DNA of 64,000 nt, taken from Oidiodendron maius Zn (Eukaryota > Ascomycota > Leotiomycetes > Myxotrichaceae). A program made the position numbers and the translations under genes. The notes beneath the pieces were generated by a model. It did not search any database. It saw only the letters and a program-made list of their open reading frames with translations, and was not told the DNA's origin. Location: NCBI GenBank assembly GCA_000827325.1, contig KN832873.1:1316245-1380244 (forward strand), written 5' to 3'. This document shows, piece by piece, positions 8,966 to 19,326 of this stretch (position 1 is the stretch's first letter; every line of letters begins with the position of its first letter).

Positions 8966-11138
8966 TCATACAGCGCCACTAAAGAAGCTTGTCCATGCAC
9001 CTCCCACTCCTGAATCTTCATTCCCAGTTCTTTTGTTAATGCAAAGAACCCTTTGCTCCACAAGCTTCTGTGCGCTCTCTTGCATGTAATTACCCACAGA
9101 AAATGTCTCTTCCTGAGCCACAAAGCTTGCAAAATTGCGTAGCCTGGTGACTGAAGAGGGCTCGGCTAACCAGTTCTTTCCTGCGGAATCAGCTATTTGA
9201 GGCATATGAACAATACCCTCCGTCATAAAGTTTATTGTTTCAATCTCTGAAGTATCTGCATAAAGAATATCACTGCTCTTATCTGACGCCAATTCACAAT
9301 CGAAGGCTCTAATTAGATTTGCTATTAGCGGAATAATTAGGATAGGGATGTAAAATGTATAACTTACTCGTTCATTTGCAACAGCCATGAACTTAAATTT
9401 TTATGACGATGCCTAAATGATTCTCCATCGCGCCTCCACAGTAGCCAGATTGTGAAGATCCAGACCACCCAGTACGCATGGTTCCAATCTTCCACTAATA
9501 CGGCCCAGTTCAAGGGAAGTAACTCCTCTTGGTCTTCTGCTATCATATTCACAATAACAGTGAAGATTTCTGGATAGTTGAGACGTAGCCATTCAAACGC
9601 ACATTCAAGAGACAGTAGTTCTACATGCTGATGAAAATTATCAAGCCCGCCGTGAGAATTGCTAGAAATTGTGTGATTGGTGTGTTGACAAAAAGAACAG
9701 ATAGTTAAAGCTGCATCAAGCCTCTTCTTAATTCTGAGGGATGCCGAAGAAAGGACCGCGAGTTGTCGGTGGCGGTAATCCAGAGCTATCCTCTGATTAT
9801 GGTTGTTTGGACGCCTGGCGGAAATATGAGCGAGCATTCAGACAGGCAACAAGCTGTGCTAAAGAATGTTGACGATACGAGGAACTCTGCTCTAACTTAC
9901 GAAAGACCAATTCCTGTTTCTTCAATCCTTTTCTGTTCCATATAAAGTTTGGCATATAAAACACTTAACGTCTGCAAAGCGCTTCGCGCTAGAGGGCTTT
10001 CCATCAAGCTCGCGTCATTCTCAGGACAGTACCCTGGGGTTGCCGCTATATACCTCTTCTCACGGTTATTAGCCACCATGCATATAATGAGGTCCACCAG
10101 ACCATCGGAGAAGACACCAAGGTCGAAGAATCCACCTTGGCGAAACGGCAGCCTTTGGACCATGAAAGTGTATTCCTCTTCCGCCACTCGAGGAACCTCA
10201 TGACAGTGTTGACTTCGGCGCAATAAGAGGGCCTCTGGATTGGGTTTTAATTTCAAGTTCACCACATCTCTGTCAATATTGGATGCTTCGTTTATGGGAA
10301 GAGTAAACCCATAAGCCACTAGCAGCTCGCTATTGGATTTATTTCCATAGTAATTAAAGATCTGGCCACGTGCAGGAACGGGATCACGGATCCTCAAACT
10401 CAGTCCCTTATGATCTGGAACCCACTCTACATTGTCGAAACCATTGTGATTCCCAATATCCAGAATGGGTAGAAGCACAGAGAATCGATCGTGTCTCACG
10501 TGCTCGATTATAACAGGGTCTGGAACAATGCTTTCTTGCACGGTCAGAGAGGCACGAAAACTTCGGCTTCCGAATATTGTCGCCGCCCATTGGTACAAGA
10601 CGTAACTGTAGTCTTGCCAATTGGTGAGGTGACCTTGTAAAAGAGCGATGCCTTTGCTCCACTCGACCCGCCACAAATCTTTGCGCTTCCGAAGTGGTGG
10701 TTCTGCGTTCGTCCCATCTAGGAATTTTCGATCTTCCGAAGGCCACCACATAGGTATCCTGAGACTCTGTGGCTGATCAGGCTGTGGGAGGAGTCTGATG
10801 TATGGCCACCAAAATGATGAGTCTTGCTTGAGATATTGCTGCATGAGAAAGAAGTGACCTATAATATTCGGGTCATTCTCACTCAAGGCATTCAAAAATT
10901 GGCCTGGAAATGATTCACTGCGACAAGAGAATCCCTGTGAATCTATGGCGTTAAGATACGAAAGCGATATTTGGTGTGAAGAAGTGACCACCAATGACCC
11001 TCTAGGTTGTGCGTTTTTGGCTCTGAAAGATAGTCCAGTCACCGAATCCTGGTAAATCTCAACATTTGGGTGCAAGGTTGACTGATGTAGAACTCCCCAG
11101 TCTATCAGGTCATGAATAAATGAGTGATTCGGAGGCAT
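8966..11138 (-). CDS. SET-domain protein lysine methyltransferase (SETD3/SETD6/RKM type)
   Basis: A split SET-domain methyltransferase of the Rubisco-LSMT/SETD6/RKM group, likely methylating lysines on a non-histone or ribosomal protein. Minus-strand exons are 11138..9901, 9814..9368 and 9308..8966 (675 residues), with donors GTAAGT and acceptors CAG and TAG, all in frame. SET motifs are clear: LLPILDIGNHN (the NH motif that binds AdoMet) and GQIFNYYGNKSNSELLVAYG (the catalytic Tyr region). The C-terminal half is helical, as expected of a Rubisco-LSMT substrate-binding domain. The end is doubtful. After KLVEQ near 9055 this frame continues to a stop at 8966. The neighbouring frame offers a more protein-like ending (GFFALTKELGMKIQEWEV onwards) to a stop at 8878. 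Dropping one A from the AAA run at 9052-9054, or a 43-nt intron, would join them. Confidence 0.8.
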
Positions 11139-11459
11139 TGTGATCTGACAATCAGCGATCCAGAAAAAGAGAAGGGATGAGAAGTCAAATGTAAGATTGG
11201 AACTCGTGGAAACAAGTGGATCATGTGATTTTGAATGCCCGCTTCCACGCGGCGCCCAAAACGGCCGTGTATAAAAATTATTGATCTATGAATCGATATT
11301 TCAGCCGATTTTACGCTATATGTTGAGTAGTTTGCTAAATTGACACTTCATAATTACCTTCTATTATGTCGTTTACAATCGTATTTCTGCCACTGGCCAA
11401 CTGATATTAAAACGGGTTCGATTGAAAGGCTCGGAGCTTTATGTTCTTTCACAAGTTAG
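11139..11459. other. Intergenic upstream of SET gene
   Basis: About 320 nt of AT-rich sequence between two minus-strand genes. It is presumably the SET-gene promoter; nothing else is recognised. Confidence 0.5.
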
Positions 11460-11619
11460 CTAGCTTTTTTTCTCCTCATTCCTTAAAATATCATCCCAGA
11501 ATTCATGGAATCTGACCCCCCTCTTCACACCCTCGTTTTCTCTCTCTTTCCTACTCATCGTAGCAGACCTTCTCCTAACTAACGTACCGGCAATCTTAAG
11601 CGGCGGCGAGGGCTCTATT

Positions 11620-12528
11620 TTATCTCCAATCTCCAAAGCCACTCTCCGGGCCAAACACAAGAGTGTCAGGCCTCGCAAAGTCTTCCTCGCACTCCTTGCA
11701 TAGTCCCCTTATCCCCACCACGCTTCCCGTCTTGCACAGCCGACATGGGTCGAGAGGGCCCGGTCGCCAGAAATTATGTCCTTTGCCTCCTAGATTTATC
11801 TGTTGCTTTGGGCTGTTTATTTGTTCTGCGTAATTAAAGTCGGACATTCTTCGAGACTCTTTGCTTTCGGGCATGTGCACGAGGCTACCAGGAGCAGTCT
11901 CGGGCATAGAGATGTGACTGTGTCGAGAGGGGGAGAATGATTGATGTAATGGACTATCAAACTGGCATCGGAAAATGCTAGCATCCGTCCGGACAGGATA
12001 CAAATTGTTCTCTTTTGGCCCAAAAGATGACCGTTTTCTTAGAGCAAAAGGTATCAATGGAGCAGATCTCTGACCACTGTAAAATGTCTCGGTGGAAGGC
12101 ATAGCTCGTTCCAGTTTTCCATCTCGGATCACCCTTCTGATTGATCGGACCCTCTCAACAACCTTTCCCCTATCATTATCTCCATTTTCTATTGGCCCCA
12201 GTCCTTGGTCTCTGGATCCCGAAGAGGAAGTCTTTCTTCTCAATAACGACCATGATCCCCGAAATCTTGACTTCTCTATCTCTCCATCATCACTACTCTT
12301 CGACCTGTCGCCGGTCTTTGTCCCTGCTCCATGACATTCTGTTGGAAAATTAAGCCGTACTGTTGGCCACGCAATCATCATCGGCCTCTTAGTATGCTTA
12401 CTTGCTCGTATTGACCATCTCGGATCATCAGAGTGCCTTCTCAACTTCGACGAAATAAACTCTCTCGCCTTCTTCGCGGTACTAGCTGGCTTCCGACACT
12501 CATCGTATGTTATGTGCTGGATATGCAT
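11620..12528 (-). CDS. Hypothetical basic protein with C-terminal CxxC pairs, apparently frameshifted
   Basis: A 302-residue protein that I cannot assign to a function. The body is basic and Ser/Arg-rich, probably disordered (SSKLRRHSDDPRWS, RRKTSSSGSRD). Near the C-terminus is a compact Cys motif, PCRLCKTGSVVGIRGLCKEC, with two CxxC pairs that could bind zinc. Directly after it, the frame reads FGPESGFGDWR and stops at 11620. An adjacent frame carries a coherent tail ending at 11460: GDKIEPSPPLK and later VKRGVRFHEFWDDIL. The two meet exactly at a perfect 7-bp tandem duplication (11622-11628 and 11629-11635). One copy fewer would fuse them in frame and add about 52 residues. Start chosen at the first ATG of the frame; an upstream exon is possible because a YAG acceptor lies just before it. 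Confidence 0.6.
   Translation of the reverse strand: MHIQHITYDECRKPASTAKKAREFISSKLRRHSDDPRWSIRASKHTKRPMMIAWPTVRLNFPTECHGAGTKTGDRSKSSDDGEIEKSRFRGSWSLLRRKTSSSGSRDQGLGPIENGDNDRGKVVERVRSIRRVIRDGKLERAMPSTETFYSGQRSAPLIPFALRKRSSFGPKENNLYPVRTDASIFRCQFDSPLHQSFSPSRHSHISMPETAPGSLVHMPESKESRRMSDFNYAEQINSPKQQINLGGKGHNFWRPGPLDPCRLCKTGSVVGIRGLCKECEEDFARPDTLVFGPESGFGDWR
11622..11635. repeat. Perfect 7-bp tandem duplication (ATCTCCA x2)
   Basis: Two abutting copies of ATCTCCA (11622-11628, 11629-11635), read as TGGAGAT on the coding minus strand. They sit at the point where the hypothetical gene changes from a frame about to stop to the frame holding its likely C-terminal tail. Confidence 0.9.
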
Positions 12529-13404
12529 AGGATATTTCTGCTACGTTAAAAAAATATGCCGATTAAATTTTGCGGATGGCTGCATTTGAGAATTTTGACA
12601 TGCAGGAGCAGCAAAAAGGGAAACAAAGGCATTTTATGGGGCTTCACAGCTGGTATATCAATTGTTTTCTATTCAGACTCACCTGGCATATGTCTTTCTC
12701 CCATCTGTCAAAGGCGAGAGTACTTACTAATTCCTTATTCTGTCGTCTTATGAGCCTGTTCTTGTGTTTGAGAATCGTGTTTGATAAGAGTTTAACGAGG
12801 CCTTTGAGGAAATTCTTTGATTAAGTATGACTTGTATATCTCCGTTGCTCCAAACAATCAGTAACACACTGTAGTTTGTTGAGTCCCTTTATCGCATGCC
12901 CGTGCCTACGCGATTTGTTTTATACCCGTCAGCAAAGGGAATAATCGTCACCACTGAATATCACGCAAACAGCGAAGACACTAGAATACAGATTATTGTT
13001 TCATTTTGTATGTACTGGCAAAGCAAAGCCCGGCGCCGCTGTAGATGTAGATGCAGATGCAATTAACGCATCGCTAATAAGTCGCTGATTTTGCTCCAGT
13101 CCCACTTTGGGTAAACCGCCCGACTCTAAAGGGGCCCGGTACACCTTGGGCAAGCAAGAAAATGTGTTGCAAATAAGAGGCAGAGCATGCCACATGCACG
13201 CCTCGCCTCACCATTAGTTTGCGCCTCCCGGGGATTCTTTTATGAGAAAAAGCAAATGCCTTATGCCAGTATGCGTGAGTGACAAACCCAAACGCCAAAT
13301 CCCACGAATCGAGAGGAATACTGTCAAGAAAGAACCTGTCCGGACATCCGCCAGACATATTTATCGGTGAAACCGGATGAAAATAAGAGGGAGGCACGAG
13401 ACTT
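12529..13404. other. Intergenic, 876 nt
   Basis: Spacer between two minus-strand genes. A sequence CCAG followed by GTGAGT on the minus strand near 12685-12695 could be a donor of an untranslated or short 5' exon of the hypothetical gene, but no in-frame join to its first ATG was found. Otherwise no feature is seen. Confidence 0.4.
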
Positions 13405-15921
13405 CTATAGAGATGGGCCGGGCTGAGGCGGAGACCTAGCTCGGGCCATCGTAGGCGTGGAAGGGCCTAGAAGTGAGTTTACCGTGATTTGGGTGCTAGG
13501 GTTGTGAATTGAGCTATGAGAGAAGGTCGAGCTCGCGCCCAGCGACGCATGTTGTGAGAAGTAGTGAGGCGGGGCTAGAAGATGGCCAGGGCCTTGAGGA
13601 TGGGAGCTTCCGAGCTGAGCGACGGTGGTGCTAGAGCTTCTCCTGTCCGGCATTGACATGGAGGTATAGTTCGGGGTCGAAAACGTGGAGTTGTTTCCAG
13701 CCGGCGATGGAAAGAGAGACTGAGAGGAAGGCAGGCCATGCATGTAATTAGTTTCGCCGGACGCTGGAAAGCCGTGGGGTGGAAAAGGTCGTCGAGGCAG
13801 CTTGTTCTCCTCGAGTCTCTGAAGTTGCGATTGATAATGCTGCAGACGGGCGTATGGGTCGTTATTGTGATGTCCGCCTTCATTAGACTTCCCAATATTC
13901 TCTAAGCGGGCGCGGGCTGAGAGTTCATGATCGGCCACTGCCCCTTCGATGCCTCGCACATCGCTCGCGTCAGAGATACCCATGAGAACGTCGCCTTCTT
14001 CATCTTCTCTCTTCTTCGCTTCCCACTCGGCTACAATCTTTGGTTTCAAGGTCAGCCAGCCACGCTCTGTACCAGGATCGCGGAAGATGCGAGTTGCAGC
14101 CTTGTAAGCAGCTGTGCTTTTGACAAAAGTAGGGTCGATATGTGAGAGGTCTTCCATGGCACGCCTGGAGAAAAGCTCTCTGCGGGCATTGCGATTCTCA
14201 TCGTACGGGTTGCGATTGCGTGCCCTCCGCATCCTGATACCAGCCTCGATTTTCACAACCTGCGCCATGTGTTCATCATTCTTAGCCTTCCTCTCGGCAA
14301 AGAACGCAGCGCGCTTTGCTTCTAGGCCGTCCATTAGCTCTTGGTGCGCAGCTAGAGCGGCAGCTCTTTCAGTATCAGTATGGTTTGGGTTCTCAGCATA
14401 TGGTGCAGGGGTCAGGGCCTCGAATTCCTTAATGATCAGGTCAATATCTTCTGTCAGGTAATACCTATAAAGCCTCGGGGCGCCGCGAATTGGTGTCTCC
14501 GTGCTGTCAATGAAGTCATGCGGCTTCAAGAAGGAGTCGTGCATGCCAACCGGGATGCACTCCAGCATCTTCGTGAGGGTCGCACGACCGTACGTTAACC
14601 CTCTACTCTTCATCACTCGGTCTTCTCGTTCGATCTTCTCCTTCCAACAGTGCCAGCACCATCGCTTGTACCAAGACCAGTGGGTTCGGATCGCTCTCTT
14701 GTCGGCACAGCCTGGTTGCACGCAGCCCTTTCTTCCGCCAAGCAGCTCGTTGTATTGCTGTTCGGTGAGATGGGAAGGGGGAGGCGGCATGTCGTGGCCG
14801 AAGTTCTCCTTCCGGCAATTGACATAGATTGAGGTGAAGTGGTCCACGAAACCCTTAAAGGCCTTAGAGATGAGGCGAGCTTTGGGAAGGAACGACGGAG
14901 GTGTAAATTCAAGGATTCGCATATAGATGCTGTCATCAAAAACCTTCATTCATAGTCAGTATCATGATCAGCAGTGTGAGAGTACCACGCCTTACAGATT
15001 CTATCCTTTCTGTTTTTGATTTGTTCTTCTTCGGCTTCCGAGCCTTCTTCGGCTTCTTGTCCTCTCCGGAGATGAACTTTCGCTTTTTGCCAGTGGATTT
15101 GGTGCCCGTGGAATCCATGATTGTTTGAGACGACGTAATCGAGGTGAAGGTGCAGTGCCGTAGTTCGAAAAAGTTGGGCTGGGTAATAGGGGTGTTGCCT
15201 TGACCATGATTGTGTGCTGGTGCTCTCGAAAATTCTTGGGCCACCCAGATATTGTTTGCCGAAGAGCGCGGGGCGCCGGCTGCGGAGTCGCAAGGATAAA
15301 GAGGTGTGAGTGAATTCGAGGCCATCGCGTGACCCGATGGACGCGTTTGAGCGCGGAGGTCGGGAAGTGCTCGCATAGGAGCGGGCAAATAGGGTCCGTT
15401 ATGTGGATTATTTACACGGTTACCATCAACGCCAGAGAAAGGATCGCTGTGATGGCCGGATGGTGTAGTTGTCGTGAAAGAGAGAGCGATATGAGCTGCG
15501 GAATGGCTGTTAGCTTCGCCATGGATGGAAAAGGCACGGATGGGAGCATTAGAGGATGCCACATACACTTATCTGGTGTTTCGTGGCACTGGTCTCTCGG
15601 ATCCTGTGCGATATGCTGGGTCACATCTGATCTTTCCGCCGGCGTCTGAGATTGACTGTCGTTGAAGGTAAGAAGGTTATTCAGCATGTCTGCGCTATTT
15701 GGATCCATGTCGGGCCTAGACTGAGGGTCCAGGTCTGAGGAAGACGTAGTATGTGGTAGTGATGGGTGGACGGACTGCGCAGCTCGCCGCGACTGCAGAA
15801 TGAGAGATTTGGCGATTGCCCTAGCGGCTACCAGGCCCTGGGGATGCTTGAAGACCTGCGACAGGTCGGCAGAAAGATTGGAAGAGGCGGGAGATTGGGC
15901 CAAGGGCAGGTCGAAGGTCAT
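13405..15921 (-). CDS. Nuclear F-box domain protein
   Basis: A 797-residue F-box protein, probably a substrate receptor of an SCF ubiquitin ligase. Exons on the minus strand are 15921..15567, 15495..14996 and 14943..13405, with donors GTATGT and GTAAGG, a TACTGAC branch before the second acceptor (AAG), and frame kept throughout. The N-terminal ~285 residues are Ser/Pro-rich and finish in a strong nuclear localisation cluster (GKKRKFISGEDKKPKK and following). The F-box begins across the second junction (SVFDDSIYMRILEF, then SFLPKARLISKAFKGFVD) at ~residues 285-320. A Cys/Trp cluster follows (GCVQPGCADKRAIRTHW, YKRWCWHCW) and may bind zinc. A charged helical region and a low-complexity Ser/Pro tail complete it. 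The substrate is not predictable. Confidence 0.85.
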
Positions 15922-17290
15922 AATCGTCTCCCGCCCGCTCGAGAGGGGTGGCAGTCGCGGGGGTTGGCAGATCGTCGGAGGGCAGGTAAACCCCCGCCAA
16001 GAGGACTCGGGTGTCAGCAGGCGGCGTCTCGCACTCTAGGAGGGGAGCGAGGGAGCCTGATCACGGAGGAGACATGTAGGAAGGGTGCGGAGGTAGAAGA
16101 GGACGTTGGAGGGGGAGGGAGGGGTGAATCTGGAGTGGAAGGTGAGGCTGATGGGACGTCGAGAGAAACAAGATCTAAGAATAAGTTGGAGGGAGAGACG
16201 ACGGGCGGCTCAGGTGACATGGATTAGTGTTTTGGCCTTAGGATTACTTCCAGGCATTAATCACGTGGCGAAGATAATTCCGAGGTGAATGACGGATACA
16301 ATACAGGTATACTTTAACGAATTATGCGAAGGTGGCCGGCGTATAATTACGCACGTCAGGCTGTAGAAACCACGTCGATATTCGTACAGCCGGCTTCAGG
16401 GCAACAGTGCACCCAGAATCCATGAGATCGGAGGATAAGGCCTCGGGCGATAATGGCGCCAAATGGACTGGCCCAGACGGGGCATGGGGTCGTAGCATCT
16501 GGGCGTTTTGTTGCACATCGCACATTGCACTCGTTGCCATTACCCGCCAATCATAGCATGTCCGAGCCGTCGCAAATTTGCTCCTAAATGGAACAGCGTT
16601 GACACCTGACAACCCAGGTCGCGGATGTCGGATGTCGGTCTCGCTAACTAACGCTGCTGGCGCTTATTCATCACAAATCCAGGAACCTGGCAAAGCTCGA
16701 TCTCGTGACGGATTACATAAGTCTCACTGAATCGAATCTCCGTTTCTGGCTCGTCCGGCACTTGGAATCGACACTCCTCGTCTTCTACCCACCATATCTC
16801 GGTCCTCACGTCAGCCCGCCAGCGGCAGTACCACCTCCTCCAATGCCACGGTCGCGTCGTGCTGTACTACGTACTGTGCGAGTAGAGAGTAGTAAGTGCT
16901 CTACAAACGAAAGTCCCGCTCCCATCTGCCCGGGCCAGTCCTGTAGTGGGCCGCCGGTTCCGCTCAGGTCCAATGCAGATCGCCATCAAATGCGGGGATC
17001 GCGGAAAAGTCTCTGCGACGCTCTTATCCCTGAGGGCCGGAGCTGGAATAAGGTATTAGAACCCTGCACCGTGCCGTCCAATCTCCATTTCTTTCCCTCT
17101 CTCTCTCTCTCTCTTTCTCTCTTCGCCTCTAACTATTTCCTCCTCCCTCTCCCTTTTCCTTCGTGGGGCAACGCGTCTTGTGTGTTCTGCGTGTTTTGCA
17201 GCCCATTCTCCGGGGAATTGTCCTCGGCCATTTTTGAATCGCCTTGCGCCGCGTTTCCCGAACCGAATAGCCCTTGAGCCGTCCAGCAAA
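15922..17290. promoter_or_regulatory. Divergent upstream region, F-box gene and MFS gene
   Basis: A 1.37-kb head-to-head region. It contains a pyrimidine (CT)n tract at about 17096-17120, just before the MFS start, typical of fungal 5' leaders, and a CACGTG at 16262-16267. No gene is supported here; the reading frames on either strand are low-complexity G/E or P/S-rich shadows. Confidence 0.45.
17096..17120 (+). repeat. (CT)n pyrimidine tract
   Basis: A simple-sequence CT run of about 25 nt, 170 nt before the MFS start codon. Such tracts are common in fungal promoters and leaders near transcription starts. Confidence 0.7.
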
Positions 17291-19090
17291 ATGGTGTTTG
17301 GTTTTGGGCGAAAGAATGGTGAGGCAGTTCATATTTCCTTGGTCGATTCGAGCGTGTTTGCTATGGCATAGAATGGGTATGGCCGAGACAGTATATGGAT
17401 GTGGGCAGTGAATTTATCCCTGGACGCCAATATTCTTCGATGCGCCTCTCGCCGACATATATCTGCCCTTCTCTTCTCCTTCTGACCCAGTGCTGTAACT
17501 GACTTATCGTAGCGGTTGAGTCTGTATCGCCTGACGCCATGGCCGAAAATGAAGCCGGCATCAAGAGTGAGGGCAACAACAACTCCTACGACCCTAACTT
17601 GGGAGGCGGCGCCCATACGACGGAGTACGACGAGCTTATTAACGTGACATGCCCACCACACACGACGGAGAGGAAGCTCATGACAAAGGTCGACTTTCGA
17701 GTAATCCCGTTCCTCTGCATTCTCTATCTGCTCGCCTTCCTCGACCGCGTCAACATTGGCAACGCGCGTTCGTTCGGACTGATCCAGGACCTGAACCTTC
17801 GGAACGTGGAATACAACACCGCCCTGACCATCTTCTTCGTCCCCTACATCATCTTCGAGATCCCGTCCAATATCCTTATGAAAAAACTCAGCCCCCGCAT
17901 CTGGCTTTCAACCTGCATGTGCCTCTTCGGCATCTCTATCCTCTGCCAGGGCCTGGTCCAGAATTACAGCGGCCTGCTCGCCACGCGCTTCTTCTTGGGC
18001 TTGTTCGAGGCCGGGATGTTCCCGGGCTGCTTCTACCTGATCGGCATGTGGTACAAGCGCAGCGAGGCCCAGCGGAGATACTCATTCTTCTTCAGCAGTA
18101 CCACCTTTGCCGGCGCGTTCGGTGGTCTCCTCGCAGCGGCAATTGGGAAGATGGATGGTCTGAGAGGGTACCACGGCTGGAGGTGGATCTTCATCTTGGA
18201 GGGCGTACTCACGGTCGTAGTGTCCTTCTTCTTCTTCTTCCTCATCCCATCGTTTCCCGAGGACGCGAAGTGGCTCACCCACGAGGAAAAGGCTTTCATC
18301 AAAGCACGTCTGCAAGTTGACCAGGGCCGGTCAGCCGCCGAGCGCCAGATCACCGGGAGGGACGTCGGACGGGTCTTCAAGGACTTCAAGGTCATCCTCG
18401 GCGGCTTCATGTACTTCGGGATGATTGTGCCAGCATACGGCTTCGCCTTCTTCGCGCCAACTATCTTAAGCACGTACAAGTGGTCGCCCATCGAGACACA
18501 GTTGCATAGTGTTCCACCATGGGCGTGCGCCTTTGCCTTTGCCATGATTATCGCCTTCGCCTCGGACTACTCCAAGCATCGGTTCTTCTTCACGCTATTC
18601 CCAATCTCCGTCGCCATCACGGGATTCGGGATCCTGATAGCCGTGCACGATAACCGTACGGTAGAGTACGCTGCGCTCTTCCTCGTTGCAATGGGTGCTT
18701 ATTCTGCCATGCCGGTGATCGTATGCTGGTTCAATATGAACCTCGGAGGGCATCACCGCCGCGCCGTCGGCACCGCCTGGCAGGTCGGTTTCGGCAATAT
18801 CGGCGGCATCATCGCCACGTACGCCTTCCTGCAGACCGACGCCCCCTTCTACAAGACGGGATACAGCATCTGCTTGTCCTTCCTGTGCCTAAGTTTCGTG
18901 AGTTGCTGCATCTATGCCGTGGCAGTGACATACCAGAATCGCAAGCGCGATAGGTCACCTACGAATGTAGGGTTGACAGAGTACGAGAAGACCGAGATGG
19001 GGGTGAGTTTAAAGTTTTCTAGCCCCTTGTGTTTTTGTCAGCTGCTGACGAGGCTAGGATATGAGCCCGGATTATCGGTACCTCTTGTAG
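17291..19090 (+). CDS. MFS transporter, Dal5/TNA1 (anion:cation symporter) family
   Basis: A plasma-membrane permease of the fungal Dal5/Tna1/Seo1 family, whose members carry small organic anions such as allantoate, nicotinate or vitamins. The model is join(17291..17318,17513..19002,19058..19090), 516 residues. The first exon is only 28 nt (MVFGFGRKN) and the last only 33 nt; it encodes DMSPDYRYLL, matching the conserved ending of this family. Introns use GTGAGG and GTGAGT donors, with CTGAC branch sequences before TAG acceptors. About twelve membrane spans are visible. Family hallmarks are FRVIPFLCILYLLAFLDRVN in TM1, the GLFEAGMFPGCFYLIGMWY segment, HGWRWIFILEGV, and WFNMNLGGHHRRAVGTAWQ late in the chain. 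Taking the ATG at 17539 alone would drop an in-frame N-terminal extension. The substrate is unknown. Confidence 0.9.
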
Positions 19091-19326
19091 ACGGAGAACG
19101 ATCTGCTGTTTACCATTTTCTAATGCCTCTGGGCGAGAACCTCTCGCTTCTTGTAGGACAGATGTTAGGTATAATACATATTATTATGATCCCATGAATG
19201 CCAAATCAGCATCTTACTTTTCTCCTTTCCATTACTATTTCCCTTCACAATATATCAAACAATACCAAATCCTCACCCATGGAAATAATCCCCCGTCCCA
19301 TCTTTCCTTCTACTCGTAAATTCCAA

